In this document: positions 18,073 through 26,922 of the stretch, piece after piece
Layout of the letters: each line of letters begins with the position of its first letter
Numbering within the stretch: the first letter of the stretch is position 1
NCBI GenBank assembly: GCA_934659425.1
Contig: CAKUHU010000001.1
Location: 248,001 to 312,000 of the forward strand
Direction: 5' to 3'
DNA from: an uncultured Oscillospiraceae bacterium
GTDB taxonomy: Bacteria; Bacillota; Clostridia; Oscillospirales; Oscillospiraceae
Length of the DNA stretch: 64,000 bases
Position numbers and translations under genes: made by a program
Notes under the pieces: model-generated
Database searches by the model: none
What the model saw: only the letters and a program-made list of their open reading frames with translations
What the model was told of the DNA's origin: nothing

Positions 18073-19275
18073 ATGCCTGGCCTAAGTGACAGAGTTCAGA
18101 CATTTACAGATTCCGTGATCCGCCGGATGACGCGAATCAGCGATGCCCATGGTGCCATCAATCTCTCCCAGGGCTTTCCGGATTTTGACCCGCCCAGGGA
18201 GATCACAGACGCCCTGGCGAAGGTGGCCCACGAAGGGCCCCATCAGTATGCCGTGACTTTCGGGGCGGAGAACTTTCGGGAGGCGTTGGCCAAGAAGCAG
18301 GGGAAGGCCATCGGCCGGGCCATCGATCCGGATAAGGAGATCGTGGTGACCTGCGGCGGGACGGAGGCCATGATGTGCGCCATGATGACCATCTGCAACC
18401 CGGGGGACAAGGTCATGGTATTCTCCCCCTTTTATGAGAATTATGGCGCAGATGCGATCTTGTCCGGCGCAGAACCGATCTATATCCCGCTGGTCCCTCC
18501 GGAGTACAATTTCGATATCAGGCAGGTGGAGGAGGGCTTCCGGCAGGGGGCCAAGGCCATCATCGTCTGCAATCCCTCCAATCCCTGCGGCAAGGTGTTT
18601 TCCAGGGAAGAACTGCTCAGCATCGGAGAGCTGGCGGTGAAATATGACGCCTTTGTGGTGACCGATGAGGTGTATGAGCACATCGTATATGCTCCTTGGC
18701 ATCATACCTGCATGGCCTCCCTGCCCGGAATGTATGAGCATACCATTACATGCAACTCCCTGTCGAAGACTTACTCCATCACGGGCTGGCGGCTGGGCTA
18801 CCTGATCGGGCCGGAAGAGGTGATAGAGGCGGCCAAAAAGGTCCACGACTTTTTGACGGTGGGGGCGGCTGCACCCCTGCAGGAGGCCGCTGTGGTGGGA
18901 CTGAATTTCCCCGACTCCTATTATAAGGAACTGGGGGAGATATACACCAGAAAGAGGAACTATTTTCTGGACGGTCTGGACCGGATCGGCCTGAAACACA
19001 ATGTCCCCCAGGGCACCTATTTTGTGATGATCGACATTCAGGATTTTCTGGATCTCCCCCAGTTCCAGGGTTGGACCGACCTGAAATTCTGCGAGTGGAT
19101 GATCGTTCATATCGGGGTGGCGGCTGTCCCGGGCTCCAGCTTTTTTAAGGAGGAGATCAATCATTTGATCCGCTTGCACTTTGCCCGGGAGGAGAAGACC
19201 ATAGATGAAGCGCTCTCCCGGCTGGCCAAAATGCGGGAACTGCTGCCCGGCGCGACGGAAGGGGAAAAGCGGTGA
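18073..19275 (+). CDS. class I/II pyridoxal-phosphate aminotransferase
   Basis: Transfers amino groups between an amino acid and a 2-oxo acid. The 400-residue protein has the fold-type I features INLSQGFPDFDPP near the N-terminus, CNPSNPCGKVF, VTDEVYEHIVY, and the PLP lysine in SLSKTYSITGWRLGYL. The ATG at 18073 follows AAGGGGG at suitable spacing; two earlier in-frame ATGs are less likely. Resemblance is to aspartate/aromatic or kynurenine-type aminotransferases, but substrate choice cannot be read here. Confidence 0.88.
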   Translation: MPGLSDRVQTFTDSVIRRMTRISDAHGAINLSQGFPDFDPPREITDALAKVAHEGPHQYAVTFGAENFREALAKKQGKAIGRAIDPDKEIVVTCGGTEAMMCAMMTICNPGDKVMVFSPFYENYGADAILSGAEPIYIPLVPPEYNFDIRQVEEGFRQGAKAIIVCNPSNPCGKVFSREELLSIGELAVKYDAFVVTDEVYEHIVYAPWHHTCMASLPGMYEHTITCNSLSKTYSITGWRLGYLIGPEEVIEAAKKVHDFLTVGAAAPLQEAAVVGLNFPDSYYKELGEIYTRKRNYFLDGLDRIGLKHNVPQGTYFVMIDIQDFLDLPQFQGWTDLKFCEWMIVHIGVAAVPGSSFFKEEINHLIRLHFAREEKTIDEALSRLAKMRELLPGATEGEKR

Positions 19276-19309
19276 TCGCATAGCGGCCGTCAAGATTTTG
19301 GCAAGCCGA

Positions 19310-19338
19310 TTGACTTGCACCAAAGGCTATGCTATAAT
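19310..19338 (+). promoter_or_regulatory. promoter of the SCIFF operon
   Basis: TTGACT (19310-19315), exact 17-base spacer, TATAAT (19333-19338). This near-consensus promoter lies about 37 bases before the peptide gene and suggests high constitutive expression of the precursor. Confidence 0.85.
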
Positions 19339-19374
19339 AAAAGAAAATTTGGAGCGTTGAGGAGGATGGTTCCC

Positions 19375-19521
19375 ATGAAACACATTCAAACTCTGGAGAC
19401 CCGCAATCTCTGCGAGAGCGCCAAGTTCGGCGGCTGCGGCGAATGCCAGACCTCTTGCCAGTCTGCCTGCAAGACCAGCTGCGGGATTGCGAATCAGCAG
19501 TGTGAGAGCATCCAGAAGTAA
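19375..19521 (+). CDS. scfA: SCIFF ranthipeptide precursor (six cysteines in forty-five residues)
   Basis: A 48-residue ribosomal peptide beginning MKHIQTLETRNL, the conserved SCIFF leader. The core has Cys21, 24, 28, 32, 36 and 43 in the pattern CGECQTSCQSACKTSC plus a later Cys. Family knowledge: the neighbouring radical SAM enzyme installs a thioether between a Cys and a downstream residue. Two oddities appear: an extra Cys13 in the leader, and Gly at position 37 where the usual SCIFF sequence has Thr after the fifth core Cys. GAGGAGG precedes the ATG. A hairpin separates it from the maturase gene. Confidence 0.95.
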   Translation: MKHIQTLETRNLCESAKFGGCGECQTSCQSACKTSCGIANQQCESIQK

Positions 19522-19537
19522 GTAAGCTTCAGTATGC

Positions 19538-19567
19538 AAAAAATGCCGCCTTTTGGCGGCATTTTTT
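19538..19567 (+). terminator. hairpin between SCIFF precursor and maturase
   Basis: ATGCCGCC (19543-19550) and GGCGGCAT (19555-19562) form a stem with a TTTT loop, flanked by A and T runs. It would partly terminate transcripts, so the peptide is made in excess over its enzyme. Confidence 0.85.
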
Positions 19568-19589
19568 ATAGAAATGAGGAGAATGGAAG

Positions 19590-20975
19590 ATGATACATCG
19601 CTATACGCTTGGCGGCCTTCACATTGTCGTTGACACCTATTCCGGCTCCATCCATGTGGTGGATGAGATTGCCTATGACATCATCGGAATGTATGACGAG
19701 GGCGTGGGCCGGGAAGAGATCATTTCCTCCATGCTGGATCAGTATGGAGACCGGGAGGATGTCAGCCGGGAGGAGCTGGAGGAGTGCTGTGACCAGATCG
19801 AGGCGCTGAAAGGATCGGGCAAACTGTTTGCCCCGGATACCTTTGCACCTCTGGCGGGCGCTTTGAAGGTGCGCAGCGCCGGGGTGGTCAAGGCCCTGTG
19901 CCTCCATGTGGCCCACACCTGCAATCTGAATTGTGAATACTGCTTTGCCAGCCAGGGCAACTACCACGGGGAGCGGGCAGTCATGAGCTTTGAAGTGGGC
20001 AAGCAGGCCTTGGATTTCCTGATGGACCACTCTGCGGGCCGCACCAATTTGGAAGTGGACTTTTTCGGCGGAGAGCCGCTGATGAACTGGGGTGTGGTGA
20101 AAAGGCTGGTAGCCTATGCCCGCTCGGTGGAGAAGGAGCGGGGCAAGAATTTCCGCTTTACCCTGACCACCAACGGTATGCTGATCGATGATGATGTGAT
20201 CGACTTTGCAAACCGGGAAATGAGCAACGTGGTTCTGAGTCTGGACGGCCGCAAGGAGGTCCACGACCGCTTCCGGGTGGATTACGCCGGCAATGGGAGT
20301 TGGGAGCGCATCGTGCCCAAGTTCCAAGAGCTGGTGAAGGCCCGGGAGGGCAAAAATTATTATATGCGGGGTACCTTTACCCACGCCAACCCTGATTTTT
20401 TGGAGGACATCAAGACCATGCTGGATCTGGGCTTTACCCAGCTGAGTATGGAGCCGGTGGTCTGCGCCCCAGATGATCCCTCCGCCTTGACCCAGGAGGA
20501 CATGCCCATTGTGATGGAGCAGTACGAGAAGCTGGCCCAGCTTATGATGGAGCGCCGCAGGGAGGGCCGGCCCTTCACCTTCTATCACTATATGATCGAT
20601 CTGACGGGCGGCCCGTGTGTCTATAAGCGAATCTCCGGATGCGGCGCGGGAACGGAGTACATGGCGGTCACTCCCTGGGGAGATCTGTATCCCTGCCATC
20701 AGTTTGTAGGAGAGGAGCAGTTCAAATTGGGGGATGTCTGGAAAGGCGTGACCGTCCCGTCACTCCAGGAGGATTTCGTAAGCTGCAACGTCTACGCTCG
20801 GCCCGACTGTAAGGACTGCTGGGCCAAGCTGTACTGCTCCGGTGGGTGCGCCGCCAATGCGTATCACGCCACAGGCTCAGTCAAAGGTATCTATGAATAT
20901 GGCTGTCAGCTCTTCCGGAAGCGGATGGAGTGCGCAATCATGATGGAGGCGGTCAGGACCCTGGGGCAGGAGTGA
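19590..20975 (+). CDS. scfB: SCIFF maturase, radical SAM/SPASM enzyme
   Basis: Installs the thioether cross-link in the SCIFF peptide. The 461-residue protein opens with a short N-terminal domain of the kind that binds the leader peptide. The radical SAM cluster motif is Cys111, Cys115 and Cys118 (HTCNLNCEYC). FFGGEPLMNW and a C-terminal SPASM region follow, whose cysteines lie in CGAGTEYMAV, YPCHQFVG and DCKDCWAKLYCSGGC. GAGGAG lies 8 bases before the ATG. It sits directly after the precursor gene and 2 bases before a PLP enzyme gene. Confidence 0.95.
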   Translation: MIHRYTLGGLHIVVDTYSGSIHVVDEIAYDIIGMYDEGVGREEIISSMLDQYGDREDVSREELEECCDQIEALKGSGKLFAPDTFAPLAGALKVRSAGVVKALCLHVAHTCNLNCEYCFASQGNYHGERAVMSFEVGKQALDFLMDHSAGRTNLEVDFFGGEPLMNWGVVKRLVAYARSVEKERGKNFRFTLTTNGMLIDDDVIDFANREMSNVVLSLDGRKEVHDRFRVDYAGNGSWERIVPKFQELVKAREGKNYYMRGTFTHANPDFLEDIKTMLDLGFTQLSMEPVVCAPDDPSALTQEDMPIVMEQYEKLAQLMMERRREGRPFTFYHYMIDLTGGPCVYKRISGCGAGTEYMAVTPWGDLYPCHQFVGEEQFKLGDVWKGVTVPSLQEDFVSCNVYARPDCKDCWAKLYCSGGCAANAYHATGSVKGIYEYGCQLFRKRMECAIMMEAVRTLGQE

Positions 20976-20977
20976 GG

Positions 20978-22318
20978 ATGGACACGCCCATTTGTGATTT
21001 TGTCCGTCAGTATGCCGCCTCTGCCCCCCTGCGCCTCCATATGCCGGGGCATAAGGGGGAGCCAGTTTTGGGGCCGGAGAGGCTGGATATTACAGAGATC
21101 GACGGGGCGGATGTCCTTTACCACGATGATGGGGTCATCCGGCGCAGCCAGGAGAATGCCGCCGCCCTGTTTGGCTCTGGGACCACCCTGTACTCTGCGG
21201 AGGGCTCGTCGCTGTGCATCCGGGCCATGCTGTACCTGGCCATGCTTTATGCCAAGGCGGAGGGAAAGCGGCCCTGTATCGCCGCGGGCCGGAACGCCCA
21301 TAAGACCTTTCTGACGGCTGCGGCCCTGCTGGATCTGGACATCTTATGGCTCTTTCCAAAGGAGCGGGAGAACATGCTTTCCTGTCCTGTCAGCGCCGGG
21401 GAGCTGGAGGAGCTCTTGTCCGCTCCTGAACCGCCGGCGGCGGTCTATGTGACGGCCCCCGATTATTTGGGAAATCTGTTGGAGCTCCAAAGCTTGGCGG
21501 AGATCTGCCACCGCCGGGGCGCACTGCTGCTGGTGGACAACGCCCACGGCGCCTATCTCCGCTTTCTCCCCCGCTCCCTCCATCCCATGGATCTGGGGGC
21601 GGACCTGTGCTGTGACTCGGCCCACAAGACGCTGCCTGTGCTGACAGGAGGGGCCTATCTGCACATCTCTTCCAGCGCCCCGGCGATGCTTCGGGAGCAG
21701 GGGAGGAACGCCCTATCCCTCTTCGCCTCCACCAGCCCCTCCTACCTCATTCTGCAGTCCTTGGATGCCGCCAACCGGTACTTGGCAGAAGGCTATCGGG
21801 AGTCCTTGGCGTCTTTTGCGGCGACGGCCTCTGCCTTGAAGCAGCGGCTTGCAGATCAGGGCTGGACGCTGGCAGGAGAGGAGCCGCTGAAGCTGACCCT
21901 TTCCACCAAGGGCCGGGGCTATACCGGGACGGAGTTGGCCGGGATCCTTCGGGAACAGGGCATTGTCTGCGAGTTTGCCGACCCGGATTTTGCGGTGATG
22001 ATGCTCACGCCGGAGGTGGGAGTTGCGGCCCTGGAGCGGGTAGAGGACGCTTTGTCGGCGATCCCGGAAAGGCCCCCCATTTTAGAAGGGCCGCCGGTCC
22101 TCCCGCTGCCGGTGAAAGTCACGCCGCCGAGGAAGGCCCTGTTTGCCTGTCAGGAACAGCTTCTCGTCCATGAGGCCCAGGGCCGGGTCCTGGCCTGCGC
22201 CAGTGTGGGCTGCCCCCCGGCCATCCCCATCCTGGTCTGTGGGGAGAGGATCGATGAACAGGCTGTCCGCTGCTTTGCATATTACGGAATAAAGAACTGC
22301 TTTGTGACAAAAGAGTGA
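20978..22318 (+). CDS. Orn/Lys/Arg decarboxylase-family PLP protein
   Basis: The 446-residue protein has the N-terminal motif RLHMPGHKG, then TEIDGADVLYHDDG and YVTAPDYLGN. The Schiff-base lysine is in CCDSAHKTLPVLTGGAYL, all typical of the clostridial arginine/lysine/ornithine decarboxylase family. At 446 residues it is the short form lacking the wing domain of the large inducible enzymes. The ATG at 20978 lies 2 bases after the maturase stop with AGGAG overlapping it, so the genes are probably co-translated. A role in SCIFF biology is not established, and the substrate is unknown. Confidence 0.87.
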   Translation: MDTPICDFVRQYAASAPLRLHMPGHKGEPVLGPERLDITEIDGADVLYHDDGVIRRSQENAAALFGSGTTLYSAEGSSLCIRAMLYLAMLYAKAEGKRPCIAAGRNAHKTFLTAAALLDLDILWLFPKERENMLSCPVSAGELEELLSAPEPPAAVYVTAPDYLGNLLELQSLAEICHRRGALLLVDNAHGAYLRFLPRSLHPMDLGADLCCDSAHKTLPVLTGGAYLHISSSAPAMLREQGRNALSLFASTSPSYLILQSLDAANRYLAEGYRESLASFAATASALKQRLADQGWTLAGEEPLKLTLSTKGRGYTGTELAGILREQGIVCEFADPDFAVMMLTPEVGVAALERVEDALSAIPERPPILEGPPVLPLPVKVTPPRKALFACQEQLLVHEAQGRVLACASVGCPPAIPILVCGERIDEQAVRCFAYYGIKNCFVTKE

Positions 22319-22341
22319 ATATTTTAGATATGTGCATCCTG

Positions 22342-22371
22342 CCTCCCTGCTAAACCTGCAGGGAGGTCTTT
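22342..22371 (+). terminator. terminator of the SCIFF operon
   Basis: CCTCCCTGC (22342-22350) pairs with GCAGGGAGG (22358-22366), followed by TCTTTATTTT. Confidence 0.75.
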
Positions 22372-22487
22372 ATTTTATCAATAGTGGGGTGGCGTAAAAG
22401 GAATATATTTTTCTTCCAATATTTAAGACTAATTTTAAGTCGGTGCATTATAATGTTCCCATCCAAGTAAAGAAAGGATGATCTCAA

Positions 22488-24770
22488 ATGCAGCGAAACC
22501 GGCTTTTTGCTTTGACGATAGCCGCCGTGATGGTGCTTTCCACCGCATGTGCGGCTCAGGCTGCCGATGATGTGGTGGACATTGTCCTCTCCGACAGCGG
22601 CATCACAGTGGAGGGGAAGACGGCCTCCACTGACTCCGCCGACCGGGTGTATACCGGCAATGACATCATTTACTACAAAGACGGCACCGATGTCAGCTAT
22701 GGCGAGGGCACCGAGGCCGAGATGCACTCTGCCGAGGAGGCGGAGGCCCACACGGTGGTCACCATCACCCAGCCGGGTACCTACCGGCTGACCGGCACCC
22801 TATCCGCCGGGCAGATCTTCGTGGATCTGGGGGAGGATGCCAAGCGGGATCCCGAAGCGGTGGTCACCCTGATTTTAGACAACGTGGATATCACCTGCAC
22901 GGTGGCCCCGGCGGTGTTCTTCTACAACGTCTATGAGTGTGACGAGGCCTGGGTGGCCTATGATGAGGGGGAGAGTGAGGACTTCACCGCCTCCGCCATT
23001 GTTGACACCGCCAACGCCGGTGTCAACGTGGTCATTGCCGCTGGGAGTGTCAACACCGTCACTGGCTCCCACGTGGCCCGGATCTACAAGGAGGGCACCA
23101 CCAAGAAGTTGCACAAGTATGACGGAGCCTTCTACTCCCGGATGAGCATGAACATCGACGGAGAGAACGGCGACAATTCCGGCGAGCTCACCATCATCGC
23201 TGACAACGAGGGGCTGGACTCTGAGCTCCACCTGACCATCAACGGGGGCACCCTCCACATTGAGAGCCAGGATGACGGCATCAACACCAATGAGGACTAT
23301 GTGTCCGTCACCACTATCAACGGTGGGAACCTGACCATTGCCGGCGGCCTGGGGAGCGAGGGGGACGGCATCGACTCCAACGGCTACTTGGTCATCAACG
23401 GGGGCACCATCTGGACCACTGCCAACCCCCAGACCGGCGATGGCGGCATTGACGCCGACAGCCCCATCCTCATCAACGGCGGCAACGTGTACGCCTTCGG
23501 CTCCCGGAACGACGCGGCGGACAGCGATTCAGAGCAGGTCTACATGGAGTTCTCCTTCGCCTCCACCCTCCCCGCCGGCAGTGAGATCCTGGTGACCGAC
23601 GCCGAGGGGAATCAGAAGATGGCCTTCACTCTGGACCGGGCCTGCCAGTCCATGACGCTTTCCTTGGATGAGGTCTCCGGGCCCCTTGAGCTGGACACCG
23701 TCTACCACATCTATGTGGATGGGGTGCTCCAGTGTTACAGTGGCAACAGCTTCGGCATGATGGGCGGCCCCGGCGGCCGGCGGCCCGATGACGGCGGACG
23801 ACCCGGCGGCGGGGAACGGCCTGAGCTGCCCGAGGGGGAGACCCCGCCCATGACGGGCGAAGAGGCGCCCGCTCCCTTTGACGGGGAGAGGGAGTTCCCC
23901 GGCCGGCCTGACGGCGGAGACGGCCAGCGGCCCGAGGGCGGCCTGGACGATATGGACGGCTTCAGCGGCGGCCAGGCTGACGGCTCCGGCTCCACCGACT
24001 TTGTCCTCACCGTTGACACCAAGTCCTTCTCCGGCGTGTGCGACTCCGACGCCTCCGGCAAGACCCGGGTGTCCTTCACCGTGGAGGGGGTCATCCGGAC
24101 GGGGCGGGTAAGTACCATTTCCGCCATTACGGCCATCACTGCCAGCGAGGAGATCGACCCATCCCTGGTGCAGATCACCATCACCGACGATCCCTCTGAG
24201 GACTATGCGGTCACCTGCCTGCTGTCCGATGGGCTGGATGCGGCCAACGCCCTGCTGCCTACGGCTGACGGAAATTATATCCTGACGGTGGCGGTGGCCG
24301 CTGGCAGCGACAGCTACACCGGAGCCACCCAGCTCTCCTTCTCCGTGGGGGCCCTGCCCTTCGTAGATGTAAACGGGGAGGATGACTGCTATGAGGCGGT
24401 GAAGGTCATCTACGCCGCCGGCGCCATGGTGGGCACGGGGGACAGCAGGTTCTCCCCTGAGGACCCGGTCACCCGGGCCCAGGCGATCACAGTCCTGGCC
24501 CGGCTCATGGGGGCCGAGGCGGCGGAGAACGACAGCTTCTCCGACGTGACCGCCGGCAGCTGGTACGCCGGCTATGTGGGCTGGGCTGTGGACAGCGGTA
24601 TCGTGGAGGGGGACGGCGAAGGCCGCTTCCTCCCCGACGAACCGGTGACGGCCGAGCAGATGGCGCTGATGCTGGGGCGGCTGGAGGAGAGCTACACCAA
24701 CTCTACCTCCTTCGCCGGGGCGCTGACCCGGGGTGAGCTGGCCCAGATGCTTCTGGATGTGATGGGCTGA
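22488..24770 (+). CDS. secreted Cthe_2159-like carbohydrate-binding protein with SLH domains
   Basis: Likely cell-surface protein of 760 residues. A signal peptide (MQRNRLFALTIAAVMVL, cut after about AQA) is followed by a beta-helix-like region with repeated INGG/NGGT turns, for example LTINGGTLHIESQDDGINTN. This resembles the Cthe_2159/DUF4353 carbohydrate-binding family. A Gly/Pro/Arg-rich linker spans about residues 425-490, then an immunoglobulin-like segment, then SLH-type repeats (FSPEDPVTRAQAITVLARLM; FLPDEPVTAEQMALML) that would hold it to the cell wall. A TATAAT lies at 22449-22454 and AAAGGATG precedes the ATG. Confidence 0.82.
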   Translation: MQRNRLFALTIAAVMVLSTACAAQAADDVVDIVLSDSGITVEGKTASTDSADRVYTGNDIIYYKDGTDVSYGEGTEAEMHSAEEAEAHTVVTITQPGTYRLTGTLSAGQIFVDLGEDAKRDPEAVVTLILDNVDITCTVAPAVFFYNVYECDEAWVAYDEGESEDFTASAIVDTANAGVNVVIAAGSVNTVTGSHVARIYKEGTTKKLHKYDGAFYSRMSMNIDGENGDNSGELTIIADNEGLDSELHLTINGGTLHIESQDDGINTNEDYVSVTTINGGNLTIAGGLGSEGDGIDSNGYLVINGGTIWTTANPQTGDGGIDADSPILINGGNVYAFGSRNDAADSDSEQVYMEFSFASTLPAGSEILVTDAEGNQKMAFTLDRACQSMTLSLDEVSGPLELDTVYHIYVDGVLQCYSGNSFGMMGGPGGRRPDDGGRPGGGERPELPEGETPPMTGEEAPAPFDGEREFPGRPDGGDGQRPEGGLDDMDGFSGGQADGSGSTDFVLTVDTKSFSGVCDSDASGKTRVSFTVEGVIRTGRVSTISAITAITASEEIDPSLVQITITDDPSEDYAVTCLLSDGLDAANALLPTADGNYILTVAVAAGSDSYTGATQLSFSVGALPFVDVNGEDDCYEAVKVIYAAGAMVGTGDSRFSPEDPVTRAQAITVLARLMGAEAAENDSFSDVTAGSWYAGYVGWAVDSGIVEGDGEGRFLPDEPVTAEQMALMLGRLEESYTNSTSFAGALTRGELAQMLLDVMG

Positions 24771-24800
24771 GGATCCCCTGACAAAAGAGAAAATGACCCA

Positions 24801-24842
24801 AGAACAGGCGCACCGTTCCCGCTGGGGCGGTGCGCCTGTTCT
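24801..24842 (+). terminator. 15-bp hairpin after the SLH protein gene
   Basis: AGAACAGGCGCACCG (24801-24815) and CGGTGCGCCTGTTCT (24828-24842) pair perfectly. No T run follows, so termination efficiency is uncertain. Confidence 0.55.
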
Positions 24843-24939
24843 ATCTGTCCATACAAAAAATTTTCGCCCGGCTGTGACAAATTCCGTCCCCTGATCGTAT
24901 AATGGGTGAACGGATACAGAAGAGAAGCGAGGATGGCCT

Positions 24940-25422
24940 ATGGAGAGAGCTGCTTTCACCCGCGCGGTAGAGGAATATCAGGACATGGTGTACCGGGTGG
25001 CCCTGCACAGCCTTGGGAACAGGGCGGATGCGGACGATGCGGTACAGGAGGTCTTTCTGCGCCTGTTTCGGTACGGCGGCCCCTTTGAGGGGGACGGGCA
25101 CCTGCGGGCCTGGTTGCTGCGGGTGACAGTGAACTACTGCAGGGATGTGCTGAAAAGCCCCTGGCGGAGACGGAGAATGCCATTAAAAGAGGAGACGCTT
25201 CCGGGTTTTCGGGAGCCGGAGCAAGAAGAGCTCTATACCGTGGTGATGGCCCTGCCGGAGAAATACCGGACGGTGCTGGACCTCTTTTATTACGAGGAGC
25301 TCTCCGTGCGGGAGATCGGGGCGCTTCTGAGGCTGAACACGTCGGCAGTGACCACCCGGCTGGGACGGGCCAGGGCACTGCTGAAAAAACAATTAGGGGA
25401 GGGTTGGCAGGATGACGAATAA
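24940..25422 (+). CDS. ECF-type RNA polymerase sigma factor
   Basis: The 160-residue protein has region 2 (YQDMVYRVALHSLGNRADADDAVQEVFLRLF, split as helix and DA-VQEVFLR) and region 4 (LPEKYRTVLDLFYYEELSVREIGALL, then SAVTTRLGRARALLKK). This is a sigma-70-family extracytoplasmic factor. Its last 11 bases overlap the next gene, whose product is a single-pass membrane protein, the usual arrangement for a sigma factor and its regulator. A TATAAT sits at 24898-24903 with a weak -35. Confidence 0.9.
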   Translation: MERAAFTRAVEEYQDMVYRVALHSLGNRADADDAVQEVFLRLFRYGGPFEGDGHLRAWLLRVTVNYCRDVLKSPWRRRRMPLKEETLPGFREPEQEELYTVVMALPEKYRTVLDLFYYEELSVREIGALLRLNTSAVTTRLGRARALLKKQLGEGWQDDE

Positions 25423-26350
25423 AGACTTCTACCAGGCGACCTTTTCACAGGTCCACCCTTCCCGCACGGTCACATGGGAGGAGATGAAAAGAATGGGATG
25501 GAGAAAGCGGCCGAAGAAGTTCCTGCTGGTGGCGGCAGTGGCCTGCCTGCTGCTGGCCTTGACGGGGGCGGCGGTGGCGGCCAACCTGTTCGGCCTGGGG
25601 GATCTGCTGCTGCCCAGCCGGAAGAGTGTGAACGTGGTGGACCCGGAGACCGGACAGGTGGTCCCCGGGGAGACCGCCCAGGTGGACATCATCGGCCTGT
25701 CCGGCTTCATGAACTTCCCGGAGGGACAGGCACTGGCGGAGTGGCAGGAATTTCTGGACAGCTACGACCCGGACTGGACTATCCTGAACTCGGTGGGCAA
25801 TACCATCGACCAGGCCCTATACGACAAGTACGGCTGCTACTGTGTCTATACCTGGGAGATGGGCGAAAAGCTGGAGGAGATCGCTGGAAAGTACGGCCTG
25901 AAGCTCCACACCGGGCAGATCGACCTGTACGCCCACCCGGAGGCCCTGGGCCCCCTGGAGCGGTTTGCCAGGTTGGACAATACCACCTTCTGGACCTATA
26001 TGTACGAGGACGGCACCTGCCACTTCGACGGGTTCACCTATGTGGAGGGCTGGGGGCTGGTGGACGTCCAGTTCCAACGGGCGGTGAAAGGCAGCTTCAA
26101 CGAGGCATTCCTGAACATCCAGGACATCACTCAGTTCCAGGAGTGGACCTACGAGACCGCCTGCGGCCAGCAGGTCCTCCTGGCCATGGCGCCGGGGCGG
26201 TCTCTGGTGGTGGCCGACCTGCCCGACTGCTTTGTGGTCTTTAACGTGCTTATCGGCACCGATGGGGAGATGACAAGGGAGCGGCTGGAGGCCCTGGCCG
26301 ACTGCTACGATTTCACCGTTCTGACTCCGGTGGAGGCGCCGGAGATTTAG
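25412..26350 (+). CDS. single-pass membrane protein, probable anti-sigma partner
   Basis: The 312-residue protein has a short cytoplasmic N-terminus (to about residue 34), a membrane helix (FLLVAAVACLLLALTGAAVAA, about 37-57) and a large external domain of unknown fold. It overlaps the sigma gene by 11 bases, implying translational coupling and suggesting it restrains the sigma factor or reports an envelope signal. No zinc anti-sigma motif (HxxxCxxC) is present. The frame ends with TAG at 26348-26350, and the open frame after it belongs to a different decayed gene. Confidence 0.72.
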   Translation: MTNKDFYQATFSQVHPSRTVTWEEMKRMGWRKRPKKFLLVAAVACLLLALTGAAVAANLFGLGDLLLPSRKSVNVVDPETGQVVPGETAQVDIIGLSGFMNFPEGQALAEWQEFLDSYDPDWTILNSVGNTIDQALYDKYGCYCVYTWEMGEKLEEIAGKYGLKLHTGQIDLYAHPEALGPLERFARLDNTTFWTYMYEDGTCHFDGFTYVEGWGLVDVQFQRAVKGSFNEAFLNIQDITQFQEWTYETACGQQVLLAMAPGRSLVVADLPDCFVVFNVLIGTDGEMTRERLEALADCYDFTVLTPVEAPEI

Positions 26351-26640
26351 CTGGAGGCCGCCCAGGAACGGGCGGAGAGCAGCCCCCGGCAGGCCTATGC
26401 CAACGCCCTGTGGGAACCGTGGGGCAGCGGCGTCTTCCCTGACGGCAGCCGGGCGGCCCCAGATGCCTTAGAGAATATGGGCAGCTGCCAGTTTGCTGCC
26501 TGTGACGTGGACGGCTCAGAAGAGCTGGTGCGTCTCTTCATCTCCATCTATATGGCTGGGCAGAAGGGGTATGTGCTGGCCTGCGATCCGGAGTACACCG
26601 GCTCTGGCGTGCCCCTGCGGGTGCAGCTGTTGGAGTTATC
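26351..26640 (+). pseudogene. 5' fragment of a lipoprotein-type gene
   Basis: The frame continues after the TAG and encodes AYANALWEPWGSGVFPDGS, QFAACDVDGSEELVRLF and GYVLACDPEYTGSG. This pattern is seen in clostridial lipoproteins that report DVDGDG-like repeats. No start codon with a ribosome site or signal peptide is present, and the similarity breaks off near 26640 where AT content rises. A matching 3' fragment lies at 29410-29728. Confidence 0.55.
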
Positions 26641-26712
26641 AGGCTGTCAAACCGGAAATCGCTGCGCCGCAACGGTTTAATTGGAATTGCACAAATTTTC
26701 GGTATTTTAAAG

Positions 26713-26756
26713 AAAAACCTCGGAAGTCTTGCAGAGCAAGGCTCCCGAGGTTTTTT
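26713..26756. terminator. bidirectional hairpin at the left end of the inserted segment
   Basis: AAAAACCTCGG (26713-26723) and CCGAGGTTTTTT (26745-26756) enclose an inner CTTGC/GCAAG stem. T runs occur on both strands' exits. Confidence 0.7.
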
Positions 26757-26769
26757 GCGGCAGTAGTCA

Positions 26770-26911
26770 AATAGTAGTCTGAGCGTTGTGCCAACAGCTC
26801 CATCAATTTTCTTGCAGTATCTATGCAATCCCGTGCTTCCTCGTTGGTCACAGGTATATAAGAGTCGGATGGATAGCGGATTTCAATGTAGAACTGATTT
26901 AATGTGCACAT
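26770..26911 (-). pseudogene. C-terminal remnant of a HEPN-domain protein
   Basis: The reverse strand encodes NQFYIEIRYPSDSYIPVTNE followed by EARDCIDTARKLMELLAQR, which resembles the C-terminal helix of HEPN-domain proteins. The N-terminal part with the catalytic RxxxxH is absent, and the fragment abuts the 3' end of the P-type ATPase gene. It is probably debris carried with the inserted segment. Confidence 0.45.
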
Positions 26912-26922
26912 TTATTTAGTAT

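Noticed and set aside
23529..24959. 476-codon minus-strand frame opposite the SLH protein
   Set aside because: Product of strong third-position GC bias in the real gene; composition unlike a protein.
26639..26911. Complete 90-residue gene at the HEPN fragment
   Set aside because: The start codon has no ribosome site, the N-terminal half of the domain is missing, and the C-terminal part reads through a terminator-like hairpin.
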